Below are positions 1 through 6,301 of a stretch of 6,301 bases of DNA, piece by piece (position 1 is the first letter of the stretch; the number at the start of each line of letters is the position of its first letter). The DNA is taken from assembly GCA_016927185.1 (NCBI GenBank), contig JAFGND010000042.1:1-6301 (forward strand), read 5' to 3'. The stretch comes from Candidatus Coatesiibacteriota bacterium (GTDB taxonomy: Bacteria > JAFGND01). Below the pieces are notes generated by a model that did not search any database, was not told the DNA's origin, and was given only the letters and a program-made list of their open reading frames with translations. A program made the translations under genes and the position numbers.

Positions 1-532
1 ACATTTTTCTGCAACAGATAAACAGACTGAGAAAGACAATAAGAAACAAGATACTTCTTTATGCAAAGCTGATGAGCTTAAAGTGGTTGAATATTCCATT
101 ATCAGTAATAATATGGGAGATAAGAATTTACTATCCTTCAGTCAAAAAATCTGGTCAACAGAAACACCTATCAAAAATAAACTTTTTCTGAAGTTTATTA
201 AAGATAGGAATTACTATCTTGCTGAAGATCCAAGATTAGTTGAAATAAAGGAAAATCCTGATATGATATGTTTGAATATTTCTGGTATTGATGCTGATAA
301 TATTTGCTTGTGGTTGAATGCCAGACTACCTAAACCTGAAGAATGCAGAAGTATATTGAGCAAAGCAAGGCAAGAAGAAGATTTCAAGGGACTTTTTTTC
401 TGGTGCAGGGAAGGCAAAGAATACTTTCTTTTTAATCCCAAAACTAATTCTATATCAAAGGTTTATCCTGATTTGCAGTATAAAAAATATACTTTCCTGC
501 CAGTATGGGAGAAGAAACCAGATGTTCAATAG
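1..532 (+). CDS. C-terminal part of an unidentified protein with a degenerate SUMF1/FGE-like domain (5' partial)
   Basis: The reading frame is open from base 2 to the TAG at 530-532, giving 176 visible residues, so the gene very probably starts left of the window. A GTG at 83 could be read as a start but has no convincing ribosome binding site, and the codons before it are also open. The first 25 or so visible residues are rich in Lys, Asp, Gln and Thr, like a flexible linker between domains. After it, residues 59-118 follow the order seen in formylglycine-generating-enzyme/SUMF1-type domains: a Phe-rich helix (FLKFIKDRNYY), then NPDMICLNIS, then a segment ending CLWLNARLPKPEE, which resembles the family's 'DA..YC.W...RLPTEAEWE' signature. 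The tail (GLFFWCREG ... YTFLPVW) could match the family's C-terminal strands. The usual catalytic cysteine pair is not evident, so enzyme activity is unlikely. Function is unknown and the fold assignment is an inference. The end overlaps dnaG by 11 bases, implying co-transcription. Confidence 0.72.
   Translation, partial: HFSATDKQTEKDNKKQDTSLCKADELKVVEYSIISNNMGDKNLLSFSQKIWSTETPIKNKLFLKFIKDRNYYLAEDPRLVEIKENPDMICLNISGIDADNICLWLNARLPKPEECRSILSKARQEEDFKGLFFWCREGKEYFLFNPKTNSISKVYPDLQYKKYTFLPVWEKKPDVQ
507..514 (+). promoter_or_regulatory. Ribosome binding site for dnaG
   Basis: The purine run GGGAGAAG lies 7 bases before the ATG at 522, with its GGGAG core 10 bases before it. It sits inside the last codons of the upstream gene. 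It supports ATG 522 as the dnaG start and fits translation of dnaG from the same message as the preceding gene. Confidence 0.5.
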
Positions 533-2267
533 GGATCTTATAGAAGATATAAAGGAAAGAACCAGTATTGTAGAGGTCATTGCTAATTATGTAAGATTAA
601 CTGCAAGCGGGAAGAATTACAAAGCCCTTTGTCCCTTTCATACTGAGAAAACACCTTCCTTTGTTGTTTCTGAGGAAAAGGGTTTATGGCATTGCTTTGG
701 ATGCAATAAGGGGGGTAATGTCTTTGATTTCCTTATGGAAATTGAACATATAAACTTCCCGGAAGCAGTGAATGTCCTTGCAAACCGACTTGGAATCAAA
801 ATCACGAGAACTGATAAGTTTGAAGATAATAACTGGATTTATGAGATTAATAATGAAGCTTCTGATTATTTCAGGAGACAGCTTCTCGAAAATCATAAGG
901 TTCTGGATTATCTGATAAAAACAAGGAAACTTGAACCAAAATGGATTGATACTTTTCAGCTAGGTTTCGCTTCATCAGGATGGAGAAATCTTCTGGATTT
1001 ATTGCAGCGAAAAAAGATATCCATGGATAACATACTGAAATCTGGTTTAGTCTCCATAAAGGATAATCAGGTTTTTGATAGGTTTCGCCAGCAGATCATT
1101 TTTCCAATTACAAACAGAGACGGACAGGTTATTGCATTTGCTGGAAGAAGATACGAGACTGAGGAAGGTGCAAAATACTTTAATTCTTCAGATTCAAAGT
1201 GGTTTCAGAAAGGTAATATTCTATATGGATGGTACCAGGCAAAAAAAACCATTAGTGAAAAAAGAAGTTTGTTTATTACAGAAGGTTATTTTGATGTAAT
1301 AAAAATGCACCAAACAAGTTTCAGAAACACTGTAGCTCCAATGGGAACAGGGCTTACCAGGAATCAGGTCAGGATAACTTCAGGGTACTCGGATGAAACA
1401 ATACTCCTTTTTGATGGTGACAGTGCTGGTTTGAAAGCTACATTAAGAGCCATAAACTTGTTCCTTGAAAATGGAATCTCACCGAAAGTTGTTCCGATGC
1501 CTGAAAATGAGGATCCTGATTCTCTTGCAGACAGGGATCTTGATGAACTTAAAGGGTGTATTAGCAACAGGATAAACTGGCTGCATTTTCTCATGAAATT
1601 ATCTGAAAACGCTTACTCCAAAGCAGATCCTGACAAAAAAACGAAAATAATAAACAGGTTCAGGAAAGTGATTAGTTTACTGCCAGATCCCATCGCCCAA
1701 GAAATATACTGGAATGAAATCAAGGAAAACTACGGCATAAACAGGGACTGGATTCAGGAAAAAAGCATTGTTACAAAAGCATCTTATAGAGAGGAAGATA
1801 AGAAGGAATCTCTTGAAATGATTTATGAGGAATTCCTGTTAATGTTTTGTAAAAATCCTGATTGGCAAATGATTGTAAATACCATTCCTTCAGACAGAAT
1901 TCTTTCACCATTATACAGGAGACTATATGATTTCCTGATTTTACAGCATTTCGGGGAAGGAGGTATTTCATTCAATGAACTTAATCCTGAAGAGAAAAGC
2001 ACGATTACGAAGATAATCGTCAAAGAGAGGGATTTGCAGGATACAATATCCATATGGTCTATAAGCGTAAAAATCGTGTATCTTTTTTTGATGAATGAAA
2101 TTGAGACATTGAGAAAAGAGAAAATGACTAGTGAACTTGCATCAAGAATGAGAATACTTCAGAAGGCTTTGCAGATAATAAGACCCATGAGATTCAAGGT
2201 AGATATTGATAAAGTAGAAGAATTGAAGTCAACGATTGATAAAATAAACCTCTTGATAAACAACTAG
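522..2267 (+). CDS. dnaG: DNA primase DnaG
   Basis: This is the replicative primase, which makes the short RNA primers for Okazaki fragments and leading-strand starts at the replication fork, working with the DnaB helicase. At 581 residues it has the family's usual length. The N-terminal CHC2 zinc-binding domain is intact, with likely ligands C37, H40, C58 and C61 in CPFH and CFGC, and the EKTPSF motif between them. The primase core follows, including DRFRQQIIFPI near 186 and AGRR near 207. The TOPRIM domain keeps its acidic residues: E254 and D258 in TEGYFD, D298 and D300 in FDGDSAG, and D331 and D333 in EDPDSLAD. The remainder, from about residue 420, is poorly conserved and helical, as expected for the helicase-binding domain. 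ATG 522 places the first residues in register with known DnaG N-termini and has a purine-rich ribosome binding site. The gene overlaps the upstream gene by 11 bases and shares its stop tetranucleotide with convergent lpxB. The common rpoD neighbour does not follow here. Confidence 0.98.
   Translation: MFNRDLIEDIKERTSIVEVIANYVRLTASGKNYKALCPFHTEKTPSFVVSEEKGLWHCFGCNKGGNVFDFLMEIEHINFPEAVNVLANRLGIKITRTDKFEDNNWIYEINNEASDYFRRQLLENHKVLDYLIKTRKLEPKWIDTFQLGFASSGWRNLLDLLQRKKISMDNILKSGLVSIKDNQVFDRFRQQIIFPITNRDGQVIAFAGRRYETEEGAKYFNSSDSKWFQKGNILYGWYQAKKTISEKRSLFITEGYFDVIKMHQTSFRNTVAPMGTGLTRNQVRITSGYSDETILLFDGDSAGLKATLRAINLFLENGISPKVVPMPENEDPDSLADRDLDELKGCISNRINWLHFLMKLSENAYSKADPDKKTKIINRFRKVISLLPDPIAQEIYWNEIKENYGINRDWIQEKSIVTKASYREEDKKESLEMIYEEFLLMFCKNPDWQMIVNTIPSDRILSPLYRRLYDFLILQHFGEGGISFNELNPEEKSTITKIIVKERDLQDTISIWSISVKIVYLFLMNEIETLRKEKMTSELASRMRILQKALQIIRPMRFKVDIDKVEELKSTIDKINLLINN
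2264..2267. other. CTAG shared by the stop codons of convergent dnaG and lpxB
   Basis: The palindrome CTAG gives TAG on the plus strand (2265-2267, end of dnaG) and TAG on the minus strand (2266-2264, end of lpxB). The two genes therefore overlap tail to tail by four bases, with no intergenic space. No G+C-rich hairpin followed by a T run is visible close by on either strand. Confidence 0.9.
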
Positions 2268-3394
2268 GGGATTTTCAATATATCAGATATTGCATTAGCT
2301 GCTCTTTGAATAGCACCTTTTTCTCCGACGGCAATATTAATTCTTTCCAGCTTCTTCTTGAAATCATTTAGCTCCTTTTCAGAAGACAAGATGAAAGATA
2401 TTTTTCCAGCTACTTCTTCAGTATTCCATGTCTGTATATACTCAGGTATAATTTTCTCATTTACAAGGAGATTACTCATTGCAATATAAGGCACTTTTAT
2501 CATTGTTTTTATCAGATAATAGTTAAGAGTATTCATTTTATAAAAAACAAAATTAGGGGTCTTGAAAAGAGAAGTTTCAAGGCTAGCTGTTCCAGATGCT
2601 ACTAGAACGAAACTGCTGTATTTCATAACTGAATATGTCTTGTTCTTGACAAATGTTATGAAATCAGGTAGTTCAGGAAGCTCTTTTTCGGAAACACCCT
2701 CAGCTAATGCAATTATGCAATGTATTTTCTTGATTCTTTCCCTGACCATAGTTGCGATTTCAATGAATGGGTTAAGAAGTCTGGAAAATTCCTGTTTCCT
2801 GCTTCCTGGAAGCAAGCCTATTATCTTGCTTGATTTATCTATATTAAGGGAACTCCTTAACTCTTCTTCAGTTACATCAGCAACCAGATTATCTTTTGCT
2901 GGATAACCTATATACTTTATCTTATTGAATTCCATGCTTTTATAAAAATCAACTTCAAACTGGAAAAACAGTAATATCAAGTCAATATGCGGGAAAAGTT
3001 TTCTTGCTCTTTCCTTTTTCCAGGCCCAGAATTGTGGAGAAACATAATATATTAATTTACAATTACTTGCATATTTCTTGATTTTTTTTGCTAAACTAAC
3101 ATTGAAGCCAGGATAATCAACTAGAATTACAAGATCAGGCTTCCAGTCTCCAAGAAAATTCAATATTCTTTTCTTCAAGGCAAAGAAAAATGGCAGTTTT
3201 ACTGCAACTTCAACAAAACCCATGACTTCAAGACTTTCAAGGCTTTCAATCAAATCAGCTCCCTGAGTCTGCATCTGTCTTCCACCAATTCCTTTAATCT
3301 CAAGATTACTGAAGTTTTTTTTAAGACCTTTTATTAGTTCAGCAGCATGCTTATCCCCAGAGCTTTCCCCAGCACTAATGAAAATCCGGGTCAT
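2264..3394 (-). CDS. lpxB: Lipid-A-disaccharide synthase LpxB
   Basis: LpxB is a GT19-family glycosyltransferase on the inner face of the cytoplasmic membrane. It joins UDP-2,3-diacylglucosamine and lipid X (2,3-diacylglucosamine-1-phosphate) into the lipid A disaccharide. The 376 residues are close to the 382 of the E. coli enzyme and the motifs occur in order: AGESSGD (8-14), VMGFVEV (57-63), VDYPGFN (92-98), YVSPQFWAWK (117-126), LLPGSR (194-199) and ASGTASLET (266-274), then a C-terminal segment with SNLLVNEKIIPE. D93 and R199 align with E. coli D98 and R201, which are important for activity. One departure is IGYPAKD at 162-168, where most relatives have a His in place of Y164. The ATG overlaps the stop of the upstream TPR gene as ATGA, and no Shine-Dalgarno-like run precedes it, so translation is probably coupled to that gene. 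The usual lpxD-fabZ-lpxA neighbours are not in the window. Confidence 0.97.
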   Translation of the reverse strand: MTRIFISAGESSGDKHAAELIKGLKKNFSNLEIKGIGGRQMQTQGADLIESLESLEVMGFVEVAVKLPFFFALKKRILNFLGDWKPDLVILVDYPGFNVSLAKKIKKYASNCKLIYYVSPQFWAWKKERARKLFPHIDLILLFFQFEVDFYKSMEFNKIKYIGYPAKDNLVADVTEEELRSSLNIDKSSKIIGLLPGSRKQEFSRLLNPFIEIATMVRERIKKIHCIIALAEGVSEKELPELPDFITFVKNKTYSVMKYSSFVLVASGTASLETSLFKTPNFVFYKMNTLNYYLIKTMIKVPYIAMSNLLVNEKIIPEYIQTWNTEEVAGKISFILSSEKELNDFKKKLERINIAVGEKGAIQRAANAISDILKIP

Positions 3395-5049
3395 GATGTT
3401 TTTTTGGAATTATTTGTTATAAACCCTCTTGCCTGGAATGCAACTGGGCTTTTGGGAAATCTCAGAATTATTTCTTCAGCCAGCTTGAGAGATTGTGATA
3501 TGTTAATACCCGCTTCTTGCTGAAGTATTGACCATAGAATTTGAGGTGTCCATTCAGCATCATTGAGGGTAGATTTTTTTTCAATGATAAGATCAATCCA
3601 TTCCCTATTCATACTTGATCGTGATAGTTCTTTATCCATTATCATCAATGCAGGACCTAATGATAAAGAAGACATCCTGTTTTCTTCTATGATATTTCTG
3701 CTCAGTGCAAGCAATTTCCTGTGTTCAAGCCTGTAAGTAAGCTGGAGGATTTCTGTAAGTATTTCTTTTGAACCCTGCATGTCATTTTCCAGTGTGTAAA
3801 TCCTGAGAAGCGATTTGTTAGCCTGATCCGTTTGTGGAAATGAATTCATTACTTGTTTCCAGCAAACAAGTGCGTTTTCATAATCCTTTTTTATGCAATT
3901 GATTTCCCCTTTCAGCATGAATTTCCATTCTTTAGGAAGAAATTCAACATACTTTACTGCATTGTCATAATCATTTATTGCAATCCTTGAAGCAATATAA
4001 TAGAAGCCAAGAGGTTTCGGAACTGGATAGGGTGAAATAACATTATCTGGGATGTATCCCTGAAATGCTCCAGGAGACGGTATTTTATTAAATTTCTTCT
4101 CATAATACAGACTTTCTGCAAGATATGAATAAGTATATCCAAGAGCAGTATGAACTCTATATTCCTTGTTTATCCAGTCTAGCGATGCTTGAGACAGACT
4201 TGTTAAAGCGTTATATTTCTTTTGATTAGAAAGGATTTTCATTTTCAATAATATTAACTCCCATTTCTCGTATTTCTCCTGCTTTCTTTCAAGTCCTTTG
4301 TCTATTATTTCAATTGCCTCATTCTCATTACCTGCTTCTGCCATCTGTCTTGCCAGATAAGATGCTGTCAAGCCGCCTTCTACTGTAGTTAGCTTGATTG
4401 CAGAGGAATAATCCCTGTCCATTACATATATCTTGAGTAGCAATCTCAGAAGATAGTATTTCCTGTTGGGTTCATCCTTTATCTTTCTTTCTATCACTGG
4501 CTTAACTGCTTGCCTGACTTCCTTTTTCTGAGACAAGTCCAGGATAATTTTTTCTATCTCATCTTTGGCGATTGGATTGCTTGAAAGGAAAACAGCATAT
4601 TCTATTGCACTTTTTACGTATTCTCCTGTTAAATAATATAATCTTGCAATTTCTGAGGAAAAGACTTCGTTTCTTTTGGATACTTTCCTGAAAGCAAGAT
4701 AGATCTCTATAGCTTCCTTATTTGCGCTGTTGCTTGATAGATATTTAGCTACTGTTTTTGCATTGTTATATTCATTAACTGGATAATGTCTTGCTAAATA
4801 GGAAATTGCAGGTTTTATACCCTCTGTATCCCATATCATATCAGCATAATAGATGTGCCAGCCTTGATTGTTCTCTTTATGCTTGTCAAGGAAGTCCATT
4901 ATTAATTTTTCTTTGTGATTTTTTTTCCCAGAATCCCTGATTTTCAACCATAAAGTATTATCATCAGGATTTTTCAGGAGATCCTTGAACAAATCCTGAA
5001 GGTTGTCTTCAGATGAAAACAAGATTATCAGAAAAACAAGAAAATACAA
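3391..5049 (-). CDS. TPR-like repeat protein, possibly exported
   Basis: This 552-residue protein is not a recognisable named family. It is mostly helical, with several TPR-like helix pairs: about 93-128, 129-160, 229-257, 264-292, 346-372 and 376-404. The clearest are the stretches around LYYLTGEYVKSAIEYAVFL and INCIKKDYENALVCWKQV. A proline-rich insert at about 322-346 interrupts the repeats. TPR arrays generally bind other proteins, so a scaffold role is plausible, but partners are unknown. The start is uncertain: TTG at 5049-5047 is the first usual start codon after the in-frame TAA of the upstream receiver gene, and no in-frame ATG occurs before residue 51. An AAGGA lies 12 bases before the TTG, rather far for a ribosome binding site. 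With this start, residues 2-12 form a hydrophobic stretch that may be a short signal peptide or anchor, though it lacks the usual positive charge. It sits three bases after the receiver gene and overlaps lpxB by four. Confidence 0.87.
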   Translation of the reverse strand: MYFLVFLIILFSSEDNLQDLFKDLLKNPDDNTLWLKIRDSGKKNHKEKLIMDFLDKHKENNQGWHIYYADMIWDTEGIKPAISYLARHYPVNEYNNAKTVAKYLSSNSANKEAIEIYLAFRKVSKRNEVFSSEIARLYYLTGEYVKSAIEYAVFLSSNPIAKDEIEKIILDLSQKKEVRQAVKPVIERKIKDEPNRKYYLLRLLLKIYVMDRDYSSAIKLTTVEGGLTASYLARQMAEAGNENEAIEIIDKGLERKQEKYEKWELILLKMKILSNQKKYNALTSLSQASLDWINKEYRVHTALGYTYSYLAESLYYEKKFNKIPSPGAFQGYIPDNVISPYPVPKPLGFYYIASRIAINDYDNAVKYVEFLPKEWKFMLKGEINCIKKDYENALVCWKQVMNSFPQTDQANKSLLRIYTLENDMQGSKEILTEILQLTYRLEHRKLLALSRNIIEENRMSSLSLGPALMIMDKELSRSSMNREWIDLIIEKKSTLNDAEWTPQILWSILQQEAGINISQSLKLAEEIILRFPKSPVAFQARGFITNNSKKTS

Positions 5050-5052
5050 TAT

Positions 5053-5439
5053 TTATCTTAATCCTTTTTGATCTATATAGTTATTCAATGCCTCAATAAC
5101 TTCCTCGAATTTGAATGGTTTTGATATCAAGCTATCTACTCCAGCTTCTTTTATCTGCATCATATCTATTTGAATGCTCCAGCCAGTCAGCAGGAACACC
5201 CCAGTTGATGGAGAATGCTGCTTGATCCATCTGGCAACCTCAAGTCCTGATAAGTTAGGCATTGAAAGGTCTGAGATTACGACATCATACTTTTTCGTTT
5301 TTAAAAGATCTATTCCTGAGTTACCATCATATGCAAAATCAACCTGATAACCATATTCCACAAGCATATCCTTGAAAACCATGCAAATATCTTCCTCGTC
5401 ATCAAGGATAAGTATTTTTACAATTCTGTTTTTTGTCAT
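5053..5439 (-). CDS. Stand-alone response regulator receiver (CheY-like)
   Basis: The 128 residues make up one receiver domain and nothing more. The phosphorylation site is D57 in VVISDLSMPNLSG. The acidic magnesium-binding pair is D13/D14 in LILDDEED, the switch Thr is T85 in LLTGW, and the conserved Lys is K107 in SKPF. All active-site residues are present, so it should accept phosphate from a histidine kinase. With no DNA-binding or enzymatic output domain, it presumably acts by binding a partner protein, like CheY or Spo0F. No kinase gene is in the window. The ATG at 5439 is well fixed, since an in-frame TGA lies only 12 bases upstream. No Shine-Dalgarno sequence precedes it. It ends three bases before the 552-residue TPR-like gene and is probably co-transcribed with it and lpxB, which makes the TPR protein a candidate partner; that is inference from position only. 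Confidence 0.95.
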   Translation of the reverse strand: MTKNRIVKILILDDEEDICMVFKDMLVEYGYQVDFAYDGNSGIDLLKTKKYDVVISDLSMPNLSGLEVARWIKQHSPSTGVFLLTGWSIQIDMMQIKEAGVDSLISKPFKFEEVIEALNNYIDQKGLR

Positions 5440-5445
5440 AAAGCC

Positions 5446-5474
5446 ATTTTGTCATAAAAACAAAAAAATGTCAA
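5446..5474 (-). promoter_or_regulatory. Candidate sigma70-type promoter for the receiver-TPR-lpxB unit
   Basis: Read on the minus strand, the 35-base gap begins with a perfect TTGACA (5474-5469), directly after the TAA of the upstream gene. A 17-base T-rich spacer follows, then CAAAAT (5451-5446), which matches four of six bases of TATAAT, including the key second and last positions. A start 6-8 bases downstream would fall at about 5440-5438, on or next to the ATG of the receiver gene. That would give a leaderless or near-leaderless message and fits the missing Shine-Dalgarno sequence. The -10 match is modest, and T-rich DNA can imitate promoters. Confidence 0.4.
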
Positions 5475-6301
5475 TTATTTACTTTTTTTCTCAAGTTTTT
5501 CTGACATCTTGAGGGCTTCCTGTGCCTTATCGAATTTCTTCAACATTGCATAATTAATAGTAAGATATTTCCAGATAATGGGATTATTTCCCTGCATCTT
5601 TGCTGCTTTTTCAAAATATGAAAGTGATTTATTGAAATGTTTTTTCTTGAAGAAAGCTAATCCCATGCTGAATATGAAATCATTTGAGTTGCCAATCTTA
5701 TTAATTTGTTCAAAATCAGATTCTGCTTTTTTCATATTGTCAGCATAAAGATATGCAAGTCCCCTGAAAAAGAGATAACGCTGTTTTATGTATGGATCAT
5801 ATTCATGTTGACTGGAGGTTTTTTCTGGTATCTTTATATAAAGCCATGGAAGGAAAATATTCAACTCCGATTGACTATGAGGTGCAGCAACAAGGAGTAA
5901 ACCCATTGGCTGTAATGCTATTAACGGTTCATCTTTGTTGTTTTTTCTCAAGTATGTATCAAGATTGAAATGAACATAATAATAAGCTGCAGGAAGATAT
6001 TCCTGATTATGCCTTATCTTGAATAATCCAATAGATTCCCTGAAATCTATATCCGGTCTGAAATCCTTTACATCAGATATATACGGAAGAACAAACAGAC
6101 CTTTTGATCCTTCTCTTGTCAATATTATCTGCCCCTTATAAACTGAGCTTCTCAAATAATCCTTTCCAAAATCAAAGGGATATTTATAATTAGATAAATT
6201 ATTGCTATACATAGATATAGAAGATATAATTAAAGTATATGATAATATTATTAACATAATTGATTTATTTATAATGACTTTAGAGGATAATTTTATAGAA
6301 A
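5475..6301 (-). CDS. Exported TPR-repeat protein (probably 5' partial at the right edge)
   Basis: The family is not recognised. Numbered from the ATG at 6257 (260 residues), it starts with a hydrophobic segment (residues 1-16, MLIILSYTLIISSISM) that looks like a signal peptide core. A non-repeat region at about 20-150 follows, rich in Tyr, Leu and Pro, then three TPR-like units at about 157-190, 191-224 and 225-258; the second (FSMGLAFFKKKHFNKSLSYF) is the clearest. The tail is Lys-rich. Export to the periplasm with a protein-binding TPR end is plausible. ATG 6257 lacks a ribosome binding site, and the frame stays open from there to base 6301. The extra residues include several Lys (KLSSKVIINKSI), which would supply the basic start that a signal peptide normally has. 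I therefore think the real start lies beyond the window; if not, the gene is 5475-6257. Its stop is 35 bases before the receiver gene in the same direction. Confidence 0.8.
   Translation of the reverse strand, partial: SIKLSSKVIINKSIMLIILSYTLIISSISMYSNNLSNYKYPFDFGKDYLRSSVYKGQIILTREGSKGLFVLPYISDVKDFRPDIDFRESIGLFKIRHNQEYLPAAYYYVHFNLDTYLRKNNKDEPLIALQPMGLLLVAAPHSQSELNIFLPWLYIKIPEKTSSQHEYDPYIKQRYLFFRGLAYLYADNMKKAESDFEQINKIGNSNDFIFSMGLAFFKKKHFNKSLSYFEKAAKMQGNNPIIWKYLTINYAMLKKFDKAQEALKMSEKLEKKSK

Noticed and set aside
214-441. A 75-codon minus-strand frame opposite the left-edge gene
   Set aside because: The plus-strand frame is continuous through it and ends in an operon-like overlap with dnaG; the antisense frame has no supporting signal.
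1364-1594. A 76-codon minus-strand frame inside dnaG, and similar short frames at 684-896, 1075-1299, 1771-1971 and 1823-2053
   Set aside because: All lie within the intact dnaG coding sequence in other frames and show no domain, signal or start context of their own.
2276-2292. Weak hairpin CAATAT / ATATTG just after dnaG
   Set aside because: The stem is only A+T-rich with six pairs, lies inside the lpxB coding sequence, and has no T run after it on either strand.
2562-2906. A 114-codon open frame on the plus strand inside lpxB
   Set aside because: It is antisense to well-conserved LpxB motifs, Ser/Leu-rich without recognisable domains, and is best explained as a shadow of lpxB codons.
5490-5513. 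Inverted repeat CTCAAG / CTTGAG with a 12-base loop near the end of the right-edge TPR gene
   Set aside because: On the minus strand it is followed by an A run, not a T run, and it lies within the coding sequence for the Lys-rich tail, so it does not look like a terminator.
5706-5900. A 64-codon plus-strand frame opposite the right-edge TPR gene
   Set aside because: It runs antisense to the TPR repeats and adjoining region and has no features of a real gene.
6258-6301. TATAAA- and TATAAT-like strings upstream of ATG 6257 on the minus strand
   Set aside because: The DNA is very A+T-rich, no suitably spaced -35 is seen, and the stretch is more likely the coding sequence of the gene's N-terminus.

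Overview
The window is about two-thirds A+T by eye and almost fully coding. It carries two gene blocks that converge near position 2265. The organism is most likely a Gram-negative-type (diderm) bacterium, because a clear lipid A disaccharide synthase (lpxB) is present and two neighbouring proteins look exported. Codon use favours AGA/AGG for Arg and ATA for Ile, and TGA is used as a stop, so the standard bacterial code fits. The phylum cannot be fixed from this sequence. I see no RNA genes, insertion sequences, CRISPR arrays or attachment sites.

Plus-strand block (1-2267): the C-terminal part of a gene that enters from the left edge, followed by dnaG (DNA primase) with an 11-base overlap. 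The first protein has a degenerate pattern resembling the formylglycine-generating-enzyme/SUMF1 fold, but the likeness is weak. DnaG is complete, with its CHC2 zinc finger and TOPRIM catalytic residues intact.

Minus-strand block (6301-2264, read right to left): an exported TPR protein that probably enters from the right edge; a 35-base gap holding a possible sigma70-type promoter; a stand-alone CheY-like receiver; a 552-residue TPR-like protein three bases further on; and lpxB, whose start overlaps the preceding stop as ATGA. The last three genes are packed like one transcription unit. This suggests, but does not prove, co-regulation of an envelope or secretion-related TPR protein with lipid A synthesis.

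The two blocks meet at a shared CTAG tetranucleotide that supplies the TAG stop of both dnaG and lpxB, so there is no room between them for a dedicated terminator. The only gaps between genes are 35 bases (5440-5474) and 3 bases (5050-5052); no stretch over 300 bases lacks a gene. Nothing here clearly amounts to a new biological system. The most useful leads are the receiver-TPR-lpxB unit, its possibly leaderless promoter, and the odd SUMF1-like protein overlapping dnaG.
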